This document shows, in pieces, positions 33,151 to 43,953 of a stretch of 64,000 nucleotides of DNA. Under the pieces are notes generated by a model. That model saw nothing but the letters and a program-made list of their open reading frames with translations. It did no database searches and was not told the origin of the DNA. The stretch is from Algiphilus sp. GTDB taxonomy: Bacteria; Pseudomonadota; Gammaproteobacteria; Nevskiales; Nevskiaceae. Within the stretch, counting starts at the first letter, position 1. The number at the start of each line of letters is the position of its first letter. The position numbers and the translations under genes are program-made. The stretch spans positions 1-64,000 of the forward strand of contig NZ_JAGLEJ010000016.1 of the NCBI RefSeq assembly GCF_023145115.1. The letters are read 5' to 3'.

Positions 33151-35352
33151 GGGGCGCACTGACAACGGCTGACGGGCGAGGATGCGGTAGCCCTGCTTCT
33201 GCACGTAGCGCAGCTCATAGTCGCCGGCCGCGTCGGGCAGCGCAATCTCGAGCGGACTGCCCGCCGACACGCGCGTGCGCTCCATCGGGAAACGCCCGCG
33301 CGCATCGGCTTCGTCGACGGCGATGTAGTCACCGGAGTAGGCCGGCCCCTCCCACTGCACGGTCAGCGATCCGCCGGCCACGCCGCTCGCGGGCGCGTCC
33401 AGGCTTGCACTCACCGGATCGACGGTGATCGGCTGCCGCGCCACGATGCGGTGGTCCTGCTTCATGACATAGCGCAGCTCGTAGTCGCCCGGCTCCGGCG
33501 GCATGCGCAGCGCCACGGGACTGCCCTCGGAGGCCCTTTCGCTGTTGATCGGGAAGCGTCCGCCCTCGCCGGGTGCGTCCACGGTGATGGTGTCGCCGCC
33601 GTATGCGGGACCGCGCCACTCGACGTCGACCTCGGCACCGGCCGGCGCGCGTGCCGGGCCGCTCACGCTGGCGGTGACATCGGTCACCGCGATGGTCTGC
33701 CGCGCCAGCACCTTGTAGCCCTGCTTCTGCACGTAGCGCAGCTCGTAGGTGCCCGGCTCCGGCGGCATCTGCAGCGTCGCCGGGCTGCCCTCCGACACCC
33801 TTGCACCGTTGATCGGGAAGCGCCCGCCCTCGTCGGGGGCATCCACGGTGATGGTGTCGCCGTCGTACTCGGGACCGCTCCATGCCACCTCGATGGTGGC
33901 GCCGGCCGCGGCGGTCTCCGGACCGCGCACGCTGACCGGCACCTTCTCGATCTCGATGGTCTGGCGTGCGAGCACCTCGTAGCCCTGCTTCTGCACGTAG
34001 CGCAGCTCGTAGGTGCCGGGCTCGGGCGGCATGGCGAGCGCGACGGGGCTGCCTTCGGACACCCCGGCGCTGTTGATCGGGAAGCGCCCGCCTTCATCGG
34101 GCGCATCCACGGTGATGGTGTCGCCGTTGTACGCGGGACCGCGCCACTGCACGCTGACGGTCGAGCCAGCCGCGGCGGTCCCGGGGCCGGCCACGCTGGC
34201 CGGCACGGCGGTGACCGTGACCGGCTGGCGGGCCAGCACGCGATAGCCCTGCTTCTGCACGTAGCGGATCTCGTAGTCGCCGGGCTTCGGCGGCATGAGC
34301 AGCTGCACCGGGCTTCCCTCGGACGCCTTTTCGCTGTTGATCGGGAAGCGGCCACCCTCGTCCGGCGCGTCCACCGTGATGGTGTCGCCCGCATCGGCGG
34401 GCCCGGTCCAGCTCACCGCGACGCGGGCGCCCGCCGCTGCGCTTTCCGGGGCGGAAAGGGTGGCGTCAGGCAGCAGCGCGGGCAGAGCCACCCGGAACCG
34501 CTGCTCCGCCTCGCCGGTGACGCGGATATCGCGCTCGGCAGTGGCGCCATCCGCCGCACGGCGCACCGTGACCCGGTACGCACCCGGCAGGACGGTGGCA
34601 TCGAGCGCCGCGGTCTCGCGGTTCTCGGCGGGCGTCTCGCCACTGCCGGTGTCGCGCAGATCCCACGCGAGCCCCTCCTCGATGACCGCGCCATCCTCGC
34701 CATTGGTGGCGACGATGCGCAACGCGACCGGCTCCGGGGGCGCGCTGACCGTCTTCAGCGCGCCGGCCAGCTCCTCGGCGCTAGCGGCGGTGACGAAGCG
34801 GCCGCCGCCGGCCTCGGCCATGCACTGCAGCTGACTCGGGTCGCTGTCGCCGAGGTCGAAGCCGACCACGTGCAGCCGGAAATCGACGCCGCTCTCCCGC
34901 GCCGCCTTGACCGCCTCGCAGGGATCGCCGCCGCAGGATTCCAGCCCGTCGGACACCAGCACCACGCTGGCCGCATCCTCGATCTGGCGGAGCTGCGCGA
35001 TGGCCTGTTCCACCGCGGCGGTGATCGGCGTCTTGCCCTTGGGGTTGAGGCCCTGGATACGCGCAATCATGGCGTCGCGGTCGAGCGGCCCGAGCCCCAC
35101 CAGCGATTCGATGTCGCTGCAGTCACCCTTGCGACGGTGGCCGTAGGCGATCAGTCCGGCCCGGGCGTCGGCGGGCAGATCCCCGACCAGTTCGGTCATG
35201 ACGTCGCGCGCCACGACGATCTTGGGAGTGTCGTCCACCCGGCCCCACATGCTGCCCGAGGCGTCGAGGATGAACAGCAGATTCTGCCCGGCCGCCACGG
35301 TCGCCGGCACGACCGTCAGCAGCAGGAGCATCGGAGAGAGAATGCGTCGCAT
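33139..35352 (-). CDS. VWA domain protein with five tandem 88-residue repeats
   Basis: A 737-residue exported protein: signal peptide (about 1-21), a von Willebrand A domain (about 22-195) with the MIDAS start FILDASGSMWG and ITAAVEQAI, an Ig-like linker, then five repeats of exactly 88 residues. Each contains GDTITVDAPDEGGRFPIN and YELRYVQKQGY or close variants. The repeats look like beta-sandwich modules. The start is the ATG at 35352, because AAGGA is six bases upstream; an ATG at 35358 would sit on top of that site. It is likely a surface or periplasmic adhesion or binding protein. Confidence 0.85.
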   Translation of the reverse strand: MRRILSPMLLLLTVVPATVAAGQNLLFILDASGSMWGRVDDTPKIVVARDVMTELVGDLPADARAGLIAYGHRRKGDCSDIESLVGLGPLDRDAMIARIQGLNPKGKTPITAAVEQAIAQLRQIEDAASVVLVSDGLESCGGDPCEAVKAARESGVDFRLHVVGFDLGDSDPSQLQCMAEAGGGRFVTAASAEELAGALKTVSAPPEPVALRIVATNGEDGAVIEEGLAWDLRDTGSGETPAENRETAALDATVLPGAYRVTVRRAADGATAERDIRVTGEAEQRFRVALPALLPDATLSAPESAAAGARVAVSWTGPADAGDTITVDAPDEGGRFPINSEKASEGSPVQLLMPPKPGDYEIRYVQKQGYRVLARQPVTVTAVPASVAGPGTAAAGSTVSVQWRGPAYNGDTITVDAPDEGGRFPINSAGVSEGSPVALAMPPEPGTYELRYVQKQGYEVLARQTIEIEKVPVSVRGPETAAAGATIEVAWSGPEYDGDTITVDAPDEGGRFPINGARVSEGSPATLQMPPEPGTYELRYVQKQGYKVLARQTIAVTDVTASVSGPARAPAGAEVDVEWRGPAYGGDTITVDAPGEGGRFPINSERASEGSPVALRMPPEPGDYELRYVMKQDHRIVARQPITVDPVSASLDAPASGVAGGSLTVQWEGPAYSGDYIAVDEADARGRFPMERTRVSAGSPLEIALPDAAGDYELRYVQKQGYRILARQPLSVRPGAP
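33142..34461 (-). repeat. Five in-frame tandem repeats of 264 bp inside the VWA gene
   Basis: The string CTGCTTCTGCACGTAGCG recurs at 33193, 33721, 33985 and 34249, that is at exact multiples of 264 bp, with a diverged copy near 33457. The period equals 88 codons with no indels. The inner copies are most alike and the last copy is most diverged, as expected from unequal crossing-over. Confidence 0.9.
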
Positions 35353-35460
35353 AGCCATTCCTTGCCGCAATGCGCAGCGCAGGAATGACTGCCACGCACG
35401 CACGGTTCGTTGAGCGTCGCGGGCAGCCTAGCCGCGCGCGCTCGCCGCGCGCGTACCGAA

Positions 35461-35919
35461 CTAAGGGGACGCGATGCGCTTCTCGAGCCGATAGCCGTCC
35501 GCGCCATCCTCGTAGTAGCCGGTGAGCCGCTGCACGCGCGCATAGCCCTGACGCGCGTAGAGAGCCAGCGCCGGAAGGTTGTCGACCCGCACTTCCAGGC
35601 GCACGCGATCGCAGCCACGCGCGGCGGCGGCGCGCTCCGCGTCGACGATCAGCGTCTGCGCGAGACCGCGGCCGCGCGCCACCGGATCCACCGCCAGGCT
35701 GTAGATGCGCGCGGCACGCGCGCCGCGCCTGAAGAGCAGCACCAGCGCGCCCCGCACCGCACCGGCATCGTCGGCGATCACGCGCACGCGCGCCGACGGA
35801 CTGCACAGCAGGCGCCGGATGGCCCGCGGCGACAGCCGGTCGCCGGGGAAGGCGGCCTCCAGCAGCAGCAGCGCGTCGGTATCGCGCGCCGCAGCGTCGC
35901 GTGGCGTGGCGGTGGTCAC
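35461..35919 (-). CDS. RimI-like GNAT N-acetyltransferase
   Basis: A 152-residue acetyltransferase of the RimI type. The acetyl-CoA loop is IYSLAVDPVARGRGLAQTL; then come RVRLEVRVDNLPALALYARQGY and a final YYEDGADGYRLEKRI, all typical of RimI-like enzymes that acetylate amino groups of proteins or peptides. The GTG at 35919 overlaps the RimK-like stop (GTGA), so it is the third gene of the C39/RimK/GNAT operon. The partner genes suggest the acceptor could be the product of that operon rather than ribosomal protein S18. Confidence 0.87.
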   Translation of the reverse strand: MTTATPRDAAARDTDALLLLEAAFPGDRLSPRAIRRLLCSPSARVRVIADDAGAVRGALVLLFRRGARAARIYSLAVDPVARGRGLAQTLIVDAERAAAARGCDRVRLEVRVDNLPALALYARQGYARVQRLTGYYEDGADGYRLEKRIASP

Positions 35920-37382
35920 CGCGCGCCGGCGCGCCGCGCGTCCAGCTGCTGCCGGATGTGTCCGATCACGCGCGCATACAACGCAGGACCCAGCACCTGA
36001 TCCTCGACGCCGGCGTCGAGATTGGGATTGTCGTTGACCTCGATGACCTTCACCCGATTGCCCGCCTGCTTGAGGTCGACGCCGTAGAGCCCGTCGCCGA
36101 TGGCACGGGCCGCGGCCACCGCCGCGCGTACCACTGCGCGCGGCGCATCCGCGATGGCGACGGTCTCGTGCGCGCCCTCGTCGACGCCGCCGGCGCCGTC
36201 GCGCTTGACGATCTGCCAGTGCGCCTTGGCCATGAAGTAGCGGCAGGCGTAGAAGGCCTCGCCATCGATGACGCCGATGCGCCAGTCGTAGTCGGTGGGC
36301 TCGAAGCCCTGCGCCACGATCAGATCCGAGCGCTCCAGCATGGCCAGTGCCGCCCGCTTCAGCTCGGCCGCATCACCGACCTTGATGACCCCCATCGAGA
36401 AGGCCGAGTCCGGCTGCTTGAGCACACAGGGCAGCCCGAGTCGCGCCTCGACCTCGCCGATGTTGCGCGCGTGCACCAGCATGGTCTCCGGCGTGCGGAT
36501 GCGGTGCCGCGCCATCAGCTCGGCCAGGAACACCTTGTTGGCGCAGCGCAGGATGGACTCGGGATGGTCGATGACCACGAGCCCCTCGCGCGCTGCCCGG
36601 CGGGCGAAGCGGTAGGTGTGGTGGTTGACCGCGGTGGTCTCGCGGATGAACAGCGCGTCGAACTCGGCAACGTGCCCGTAGTCGCTGCGGTCGATGATCT
36701 CGACCGCGAAGCCGGCTTCCTCGCCGGCGCGCTCGAAGTGGCGCAGCGCGCGGGCATTGGAAGGCGGCTGCGGCTCGTCCGGGTTCACCAGGATGGCCAG
36801 ATCGAAGGGCTGCGCGCGCTTGCCGCGCCGCCGCGGTGCGCGGCGCCGGAAGTAGTCGGCGGCCACTTCGGCAAGAAAGTCGTGGTGGCCGGAGGGCAGT
36901 TCGCCCAGCGCCAGCGGCCGCACGGCCTCGACGCGCCACTCGCGCGCGCGCCGAACCAGACGCGCCTCCAGCAGCGGCGCCGGAAAGGCGTTGAACAGCG
37001 CGCGTGCCAGACGGGCATGGCGCTGCACCGGACAACGCCCGAAATAGGCGTGCAGGGTGTAGCGGTCGGACTCCAGGCGGTCGAGCGACGCCGGCAGCAG
37101 CGATTCGACCTCTTCGCTGAGCACGCGAGGACCGTCGCGCAGCTTGAGATCCTGGATGGTGGTGACATCGGGCAGCGGCCGCTGACCGCGCGCCGCTGCC
37201 AGCAGCGATACGTAGTAGCCCGAGCTCTGGTACGCGAACGAGCGGCACAGGTTGTAGATGCGTGTGCGCGGCGGCTCGCCGCCGGGATCGGCGGTGAGGT
37301 ACTCCCAGGCCGTCATCACGCGCACGTCGGCGTGCGCCACCGGCCAGTCGGCGCGCCGGTCCACCACCACGATGCCGCTCAT
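35916..37382 (-). CDS. RimK family ATP-grasp ligase with RLAN-type N-terminal domain
   Basis: A 488-residue protein with an N-terminal domain (about 1-200) of the kind found before RimK-like ATP-grasp domains (DVTTIQDLKLRDGPRVLSEE, YFGRCPVQRHARLARALF), then a RimK-type ATP-grasp fold. Visible motifs are LFIRETTAVNHHTYRFAR, LPCVLKQPDSAFSMGVIKVG and the metal-binding IEVNDNPNLDAGVED. ATP-grasp ligases of this type attach amino acids, often glutamate, to an acceptor carboxylate. The ATG at 37382 overlaps the C39 stop, and the stop overlaps the GNAT start. The acceptor is unknown. Confidence 0.9.
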   Translation of the reverse strand: MSGIVVVDRRADWPVAHADVRVMTAWEYLTADPGGEPPRTRIYNLCRSFAYQSSGYYVSLLAAARGQRPLPDVTTIQDLKLRDGPRVLSEEVESLLPASLDRLESDRYTLHAYFGRCPVQRHARLARALFNAFPAPLLEARLVRRAREWRVEAVRPLALGELPSGHHDFLAEVAADYFRRRAPRRRGKRAQPFDLAILVNPDEPQPPSNARALRHFERAGEEAGFAVEIIDRSDYGHVAEFDALFIRETTAVNHHTYRFARRAAREGLVVIDHPESILRCANKVFLAELMARHRIRTPETMLVHARNIGEVEARLGLPCVLKQPDSAFSMGVIKVGDAAELKRAALAMLERSDLIVAQGFEPTDYDWRIGVIDGEAFYACRYFMAKAHWQIVKRDGAGGVDEGAHETVAIADAPRAVVRAAVAAARAIGDGLYGVDLKQAGNRVKVIEVNDNPNLDAGVEDQVLGPALYARVIGHIRQQLDARRAGAR

Positions 37383-38107
37383 GCCGCAGCCCGGCCGCGC
37401 GCCGGCGGCTCGATCACGAGCAGATTGCAGTCGAAGGACACCACGCCCAGCAGCACCGCCGAAATCAGCCGCTCGATCTTCACCGGATAGACGCGTGCTT
37501 CGCCGTCGAAGGGATTGCCGGCCCAGGGATCGGCCACCCACACCTCCCGCGTGGCGCGATCGTAGCCGGAGAGGACGACGAAATGCCCACCGGGCTCGCC
37601 GTGCAGATCGTCGAATTCGTTGTCGGGGCGCTCGCGCGGGGTGCGATAGAGCCAGGTCGACGACAGGCCGGTGAGGATGGGCACCCCGCGGGTCAGATAC
37701 CGGCGCAGCAGGGCGCCGGTGAGATCGGCCATGCGCAGCTCGCCGCCGGCGCGCAGCACGTCGATGTAACCCTGCGTGGCCACCGCCAGCTTGGGATGCG
37801 TGTCGCGCTTGATCGGTAGCTGCGCCTCGAGCCTGGCGATCAGCGCGTCGCGCGACAGCGCGAACCAGCTCGGATCGAAGACCGAGAGATTGTGCAGGTA
37901 GATGCGTGCGCGGTAGCCACGCCCCAGCGCGTGCTGCGCCAGGAAGGCGTCGAGCGTGCCGCCGTCGCGCAGTTCACGGGTCTCCTCGATGACGCGTTCC
38001 AGCCCGATGTCGTCGCCGTGGAAGCGGTAGACGGCGTGCAGGCAGGTCGGCCCGCAGGTGGTGTCGGTCGGCTGGGCCGGAATGGGCAGGTCGAGGCGCG
38101 TCTGCAT
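37379..38107 (-). CDS. C39-like (papain-fold) peptidase
   Basis: A 242-residue cysteine peptidase-like protein. The catalytic Cys is in TDTTCGPTCLHAVYRFHG, the His in GGHFVVLSGYDRATREV and the Asp in VWVADPWAGN, so the triad is complete. There is no transporter domain and no clear signal peptide, unlike bacteriocin exporters. In pseudomonads a similar peptidase is often fused to a GNAT domain and adjacent to a RimK family gene (from memory). Here the three functions are separate but translationally coupled. It may trim or transfer peptides. The ATG at 38107 gives the natural N-terminus (MQTRLDLPIPAQPTD). Confidence 0.85.
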   Translation of the reverse strand: MQTRLDLPIPAQPTDTTCGPTCLHAVYRFHGDDIGLERVIEETRELRDGGTLDAFLAQHALGRGYRARIYLHNLSVFDPSWFALSRDALIARLEAQLPIKRDTHPKLAVATQGYIDVLRAGGELRMADLTGALLRRYLTRGVPILTGLSSTWLYRTPRERPDNEFDDLHGEPGGHFVVLSGYDRATREVWVADPWAGNPFDGEARVYPVKIERLISAVLLGVVSFDCNLLVIEPPARGRAAA

Positions 38108-38181
38108 CGCAGTGATGGTGGCTTCGGGACGCGCATTGTGCGGCTTGCAGCGGCACCGCGCATCGCCGAATATCGCCAGCC

Positions 38182-39147
38182 ATGACGGAACGATGCGGGC
38201 TCCGACGAACGGCAGCTGCTGCGCTGCTGGCGGCACTGCTGAACCCGGCGGGAGCGCTTGCCGAGTGGCGCGCCGAACGCGTCACCGGCGAAGTGGCCGT
38301 TCGGCACGGCGACACCTCGACGACGGCACTGGCCGATGGTGCGCCGGTCGCGAGCGGGAGCATGCTGCGGCTGCACGAAGGCGGCGCGCTGACCCTGTGG
38401 CGCGACGGCGCCCGCCTGCGCACACGCGCACCGGCAGAGCTGCGCATCCACGCCGACGGCCCCGGCACCGTGCCGCGCCTGCAACTGCTCGACGGCGCGG
38501 TGCGCGCCGAGGTACCGAGCGGCCTGGATCTGCGCGTCAATGCCGGCGCGCTGCGCCTGCAGATGCGCGATGGCGAAGCCTGGTTCAGCACCGGCGCCAC
38601 CCACGACCGGGTCTGCGCGCTGCGCGGCGCCGTGGCCGTGCAGGTGCCCGACAAGCAGCAGACGCTCTACCTGCGCGAGACCGGCGCCTGCCTGGCGCGC
38701 GGCCCGGACGGCGCTCTGCTGCACGAGCGCCCCGGCCGCAACGAGCTCAACGCCCGACTGGCGCGGGCCGACAGCGGCAGCCGCCCCCTGCCGGTGACCT
38801 ACCGGCCGCCCCCGTTGCCGGCCAGCGATGCCGCCACCGGGCAAACGCAACCGGTTCCGGTGCCGGATGCCGGGCCGGCCGCCGGGCCTGCACAGCCCGC
38901 CAACGCCGAGAACGGCTGGTACATCGTGGTCGGCGCCTTCAGCGAACGCGTGCGCGCCGAAGCCCTGCTGCGCGACGACCCGGTCATCGGTTCGGCACGC
39001 GGCGCCGTGCTGCCGATCGCGGGCAGCGGGCTGGTGCGCGCAGCGGTCGGCCCCTTCGGGTCGCGCGCCGAAGCCGAGCGGCAGCGTGCCGCGCTCGCGG
39101 CGCGCCATCCCGGGGCCTGGTTGCTGGAACCCGGCTCTACCCCATAA
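38182..39147 (+). CDS. FecR-like and SPOR domain exported protein
   Basis: A 321-residue protein with a signal peptide (about 1-27). The next part resembles FecR domains (WRAERVTGEVAVRHGD, LADGAPVASGSMLRLHEGG, RLQLLDGAVRAEVPSG). A Pro-rich linker follows (about 200-245), then a C-terminal SPOR domain starting at NGWYIVVGAFSERVRAEALL and ending RHPGAWLLEPGS. SPOR domains bind denuded glycan strands at division septa. It is divergent from the C39 peptidase gene. An envelope or cell-wall role is likely; the exact function is unknown. Confidence 0.8.
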   Translation: MTERCGLRRTAAAALLAALLNPAGALAEWRAERVTGEVAVRHGDTSTTALADGAPVASGSMLRLHEGGALTLWRDGARLRTRAPAELRIHADGPGTVPRLQLLDGAVRAEVPSGLDLRVNAGALRLQMRDGEAWFSTGATHDRVCALRGAVAVQVPDKQQTLYLRETGACLARGPDGALLHERPGRNELNARLARADSGSRPLPVTYRPPPLPASDAATGQTQPVPVPDAGPAAGPAQPANAENGWYIVVGAFSERVRAEALLRDDPVIGSARGAVLPIAGSGLVRAAVGPFGSRAEAERQRAALAARHPGAWLLEPGSTP

Positions 39148-39218
39148 AAGCGGGACGCGTGCGCGGCTGCGCTGTGATAAAAGCCGCGTGTCCTTTCCGT
39201 CCTGTCGAGGTAGCCGCC

Positions 39219-40013
39219 ATGTTCCGCACCCTGATGCTCTCTTCCGCCATGCTCGCCGGCGCGCTCGCCGCGGCACCCGCGCTCGCCGGCGGATCCGCCA
39301 CGATTGCCTCCGAGGGCAACTCGATGACCATGGAATACCGGGGCGACATGGTGCGCATGGGCGCACCCGGTGAAGCCGACGGCTACACGATCATCCGCGA
39401 CGAGCGCATGTACACCGTCACCGGCGGCACCGTCATCGACGCCACCAGCATGATGAAGGCCTTCGCCTCGGCCGCGACCCCGCAGCCCAGCGAGACCGTC
39501 GCCCGCTTCCACGGCCTCGAGTCCACCGGGCGCTCCGAGACCGTCGCCGGCATCAGCGGCGAGGTCTACATGCTCGATTTCACCGACAGCGACGGCCGTC
39601 GCCAGCAGAAGGAGGTCGTGCTGTCGAGCGACGCCCGCGTGCGCGATCTGCAGAGTGCCTTCATGAACATGACGCGCACCATGGCCAAGGCCACGGACAT
39701 CGACATGCAGGGCGCCGACGACTACGCCGATGCGCTCGGCAACCGCGGCGTGCTGCGCATGGGCAACGAGATGCGCGTCACCGAGATCAGCGGCTCCGCC
39801 CCGAGTGCCGCGCGCTTCGAGCTGCCCTCGGAGCCGCAGCGCATGGACGGTGACGGCGGGCTGGGCGCGGCCATCAGCGGCTTCTTCGGCGACAAGGCCG
39901 ACCGCCAGGCGGACCGCGCCAGCGACCGCACCGAGCAGGAGGTCGATCAGCAGACCGACAAGGCCGTGGACAACGCGCTCGACAAGGCCTTCGACAAGCT
40001 GTTCGGCAACTGA
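39219..40013 (+). CDS. Exported protein of unknown function
   Basis: A 264-residue protein with a signal peptide (about 1-23, ending ALAGG). The next part is beta-rich and repetitive (SATIASEGNSMTMEYRGDMV, MYTVTGGTVIDATSMMKAF), somewhat like DUF4412-type periplasmic proteins. The tail is charged and helical (DKADRQADRASDRTEQEV onward) and could be a coiled coil. No enzyme motif seen. It lies 71 bp after the SPOR gene, so cotranscription is possible. Confidence 0.75.
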   Translation: MFRTLMLSSAMLAGALAAAPALAGGSATIASEGNSMTMEYRGDMVRMGAPGEADGYTIIRDERMYTVTGGTVIDATSMMKAFASAATPQPSETVARFHGLESTGRSETVAGISGEVYMLDFTDSDGRRQQKEVVLSSDARVRDLQSAFMNMTRTMAKATDIDMQGADDYADALGNRGVLRMGNEMRVTEISGSAPSAARFELPSEPQRMDGDGGLGAAISGFFGDKADRQADRASDRTEQEVDQQTDKAVDNALDKAFDKLFGN

Positions 40014-40017
40014 TCCG

Positions 40018-40518
40018 TCAGTCCGGGTCCGACGCGGTGGCCCGCCGCGTCGCGATCCAGCCGATGCGGTGACGCGCCGGCTGGTAGACCTCCTGCCAGC
40101 CGTCGCGGGCGTGCATCAGGATCAGCATGGTGTCGGCGCCGAGCTGGTCGACGACGTCACCATCCGGGCCGTCGCGCAGCGCCACCGGCGCCGGCACGCG
40201 ATAGCGCGGCAGGTGCGCACCCACCGCAGCGGCCATGTCCGGCGCCGCACGCACGACCTCGGTGTCCAGCGCCACCAGGGCGCGCAGCGCCCCGGCCAGC
40301 GCCTGCGCATCCTCGATGCCCGCCAGCGCCGCTTCCGCCGGTCCCGCCGCCTCGTGCGTGGGATCGAGGCCGCCGCGTGCCTCGGCGGGCGCCTCGGCCT
40401 TGTCGGCACTGCGTCCGAAGGGAATGAAGATGGTGCCGCGCTCGGGCGGACGCAGCGGCTCCGCGACGGCCGTCAGGGGCGTCAGCAGAGCCAGGCAGAG
40501 AACGGGAATCGTGCGCAC
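40018..40518 (-). CDS. Exported protein with SH3-like C-terminal segment
   Basis: A 166-residue protein with a signal peptide (about 1-19, ending AVAEP). The middle is low-complexity and Ala-rich. The C-terminal 60 residues (YRVPAPVALRDGPDGDVVDQL, GWQEVYQPARHRIGWIATR) look like a bacterial SH3 domain, which often binds cell wall. It is convergent with the preceding gene. No closer identity is recognised. Confidence 0.7.
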   Translation of the reverse strand: MRTIPVLCLALLTPLTAVAEPLRPPERGTIFIPFGRSADKAEAPAEARGGLDPTHEAAGPAEAALAGIEDAQALAGALRALVALDTEVVRAAPDMAAAVGAHLPRYRVPAPVALRDGPDGDVVDQLGADTMLILMHARDGWQEVYQPARHRIGWIATRRATASDPD

Positions 40519-40584
40519 GGTCGGTCCGGAACGGGCTGATCCGGCACCATCGCAGAGCGCCGCCGCGCCGGCAAGCGCTGCCGA

Positions 40585-42414
<1,830 letters not shown>

Positions 42415-42508
42415 GGTGCGGGTGGTGCGATGCACAAAAGGCGGCGCATGTTACGCCCAAGCGCCGCGCCGCGCGAGCGGTTCCGCGCCGCGCCCCGCCA
42501 CGCGGCGG

Positions 42509-43360
42509 CTATTCGGCGCCGTCCCCGCCCGCTTCGGCGTCTTCCGCGCGCATCGCGGCGCGCGCGACGGCATCCTCGCGCAGCCGGTCGTTGTCCTGCA
42601 GGTTGGACTGCGCCATGCGCGTGACCGGGTGCTCGGGGCCGAGCGCCTCGAGCAGCACGCTCTCGGCCTGCGCGAGCACCTTCTCGGCGCCGTCGAAATC
42701 CTGCTGCGCCTGCATGGCGGTGCCGAGGTTGTTGAGGGCGATGCCGACATTGGCGTGCTCCCCGCCGAGGGCGGCGCGATAGGCCTCCATCGAGCGCCGG
42801 TACCAGTCGACCGCCGTGTCGAGGTCGCCCTTGGCCTCGTGCGCCTCGGCGATGTCGCCGTAGAGCGCCGCCATGTCCTCGCCGGAGCCCTCGCCCGCCT
42901 GCTTCAGCAGGCCCGCGGCGCGCTCCATGCGCGTCAGCGCCAGCTCGCCGTTGCCGCGCTGCGCCTCCATCAGGCCGTAGTCGGCCAGCGTGCGCGCCAG
43001 CGCCCGCGGCTCGGCATCCGCGCGCGGCTCCTGCAGCTTGAGCGCGCGCTCGTAGAACTGGGTGGCGTCGTCGTACTCCCCGCGCATGTGGAAGAGCCAT
43101 GCGGTATTGGCGACCGCACGCGCGAACACCGGGCTGCCCTCGTCGTAGTCGGCGGCATCCTGCAGCGCCGACAGGCAGACCGGGTTGGCTTCGTCGAACT
43201 GGGCCTGCGACGTGAGCCGGCGGCACTCGGCGTTGGCCGAGACCAGCGCCTCGGGCGCGGCATCCCGCGCGGGAACGGGCGGGGTCGCGTCCTCGTCGCT
43301 GCTGCCGCCGCAGGCGACGATCACGACCGAGGCCGCCAGCACGAATCCGGTTGCGCGCAT
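42509..43360 (-). CDS. TPR repeat lipoprotein
   Basis: A 283-residue lipoprotein (lipobox VIVACG) with tetratricopeptide repeats across about 85-270: VFARAVANTAWLFHMRGEYD, LAALYGDIAEAHEAKGDLDT-like helices, and ANVGIALNNLGTAMQAQQDF. TPRs mediate protein contacts in the periplasm. The start at 43360 is supported by AAGGA eight bases upstream. It is divergent from the DUF2062 gene. No specific partner can be named. Confidence 0.82.
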   Translation of the reverse strand: MRATGFVLAASVVIVACGGSSDEDATPPVPARDAAPEALVSANAECRRLTSQAQFDEANPVCLSALQDAADYDEGSPVFARAVANTAWLFHMRGEYDDATQFYERALKLQEPRADAEPRALARTLADYGLMEAQRGNGELALTRMERAAGLLKQAGEGSGEDMAALYGDIAEAHEAKGDLDTAVDWYRRSMEAYRAALGGEHANVGIALNNLGTAMQAQQDFDGAEKVLAQAESVLLEALGPEHPVTRMAQSNLQDNDRLREDAVARAAMRAEDAEAGGDGAE

Positions 43361-43452
43361 GAGGAGATCCTTGCGTTGGGGAGTCCGCACCTTGGCGCGT
43401 CGCTGTGCAGGGCGCAACCCGCGTTCAGGTCCGCAGTCGTAGACTGCGCGCC

Positions 43453-43953
43453 ATGATGCTGCGCCTGCGCCAGCACTTCCGCTACCTGCGCGCGGCCGGG
43501 CACGCCTGGCTGCAGGGGCACCCGCGCACGCGGCTCGCGCTGGAAGCCACCGGCTGCCTGCGCAAGGGCCCGGAGGCGGTTGCGCGCGGCATCTTCATCG
43601 GCCTCTTCGTCGGACTGACGCCGACCGTCGGCGGACAGACCCTGCTGATGATCCTGGGCTGCGTCCTGCTGCGCGGCAACTTCCCGTCCGCCTTCGCGGT
43701 GTCGTGGGTGAGCAACCCGCTGACGATGGCACCGCTCTACTGGGGATTCCACGGCCTGGGCGAAGCCATGTTCGCCAGCCTGCCCTTCTTCAACAGCGAT
43801 GCCTGGTATCTGCGCGGCATCGGTCAGGAGATCCTCTTCGCCGGCGCGGGCAGCCTGCTGATCGCGCTGCCGGTCGCGCTGGCCGGCTACGCCACCTCGC
43901 TGCGCATCTCGGCGCTGATCCGGGCCCGGCGCGCGCGCCCGCGCACCGGCTAG
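43453..43953 (+). CDS. DUF2062 domain-containing membrane protein
   Basis: A 166-residue membrane protein of the DUF2062 family. The signature is RGIFIGLFVGLTPTVGGQTLL, followed by SWVSNPLTMAPLYWGFHGLGE. Two or three transmembrane segments are visible (about 58-80, 85-110, 135-155). Members often accompany cell-wall or lipid genes, but the function is not known. The start may be at 43453 or three bases later (two consecutive ATGs). Its stop shares CTAG (43950-43953) with the convergent reductase gene. Confidence 0.87.
   Translation: MMLRLRQHFRYLRAAGHAWLQGHPRTRLALEATGCLRKGPEAVARGIFIGLFVGLTPTVGGQTLLMILGCVLLRGNFPSAFAVSWVSNPLTMAPLYWGFHGLGEAMFASLPFFNSDAWYLRGIGQEILFAGAGSLLIALPVALAGYATSLRISALIRARRARPRTG

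Noticed and set aside
33142..34461. The 264-bp repeats as a CRISPR or transposon array
   Set aside because: They are in-frame protein-coding repeats inside one gene, without spacers or inverted ends.
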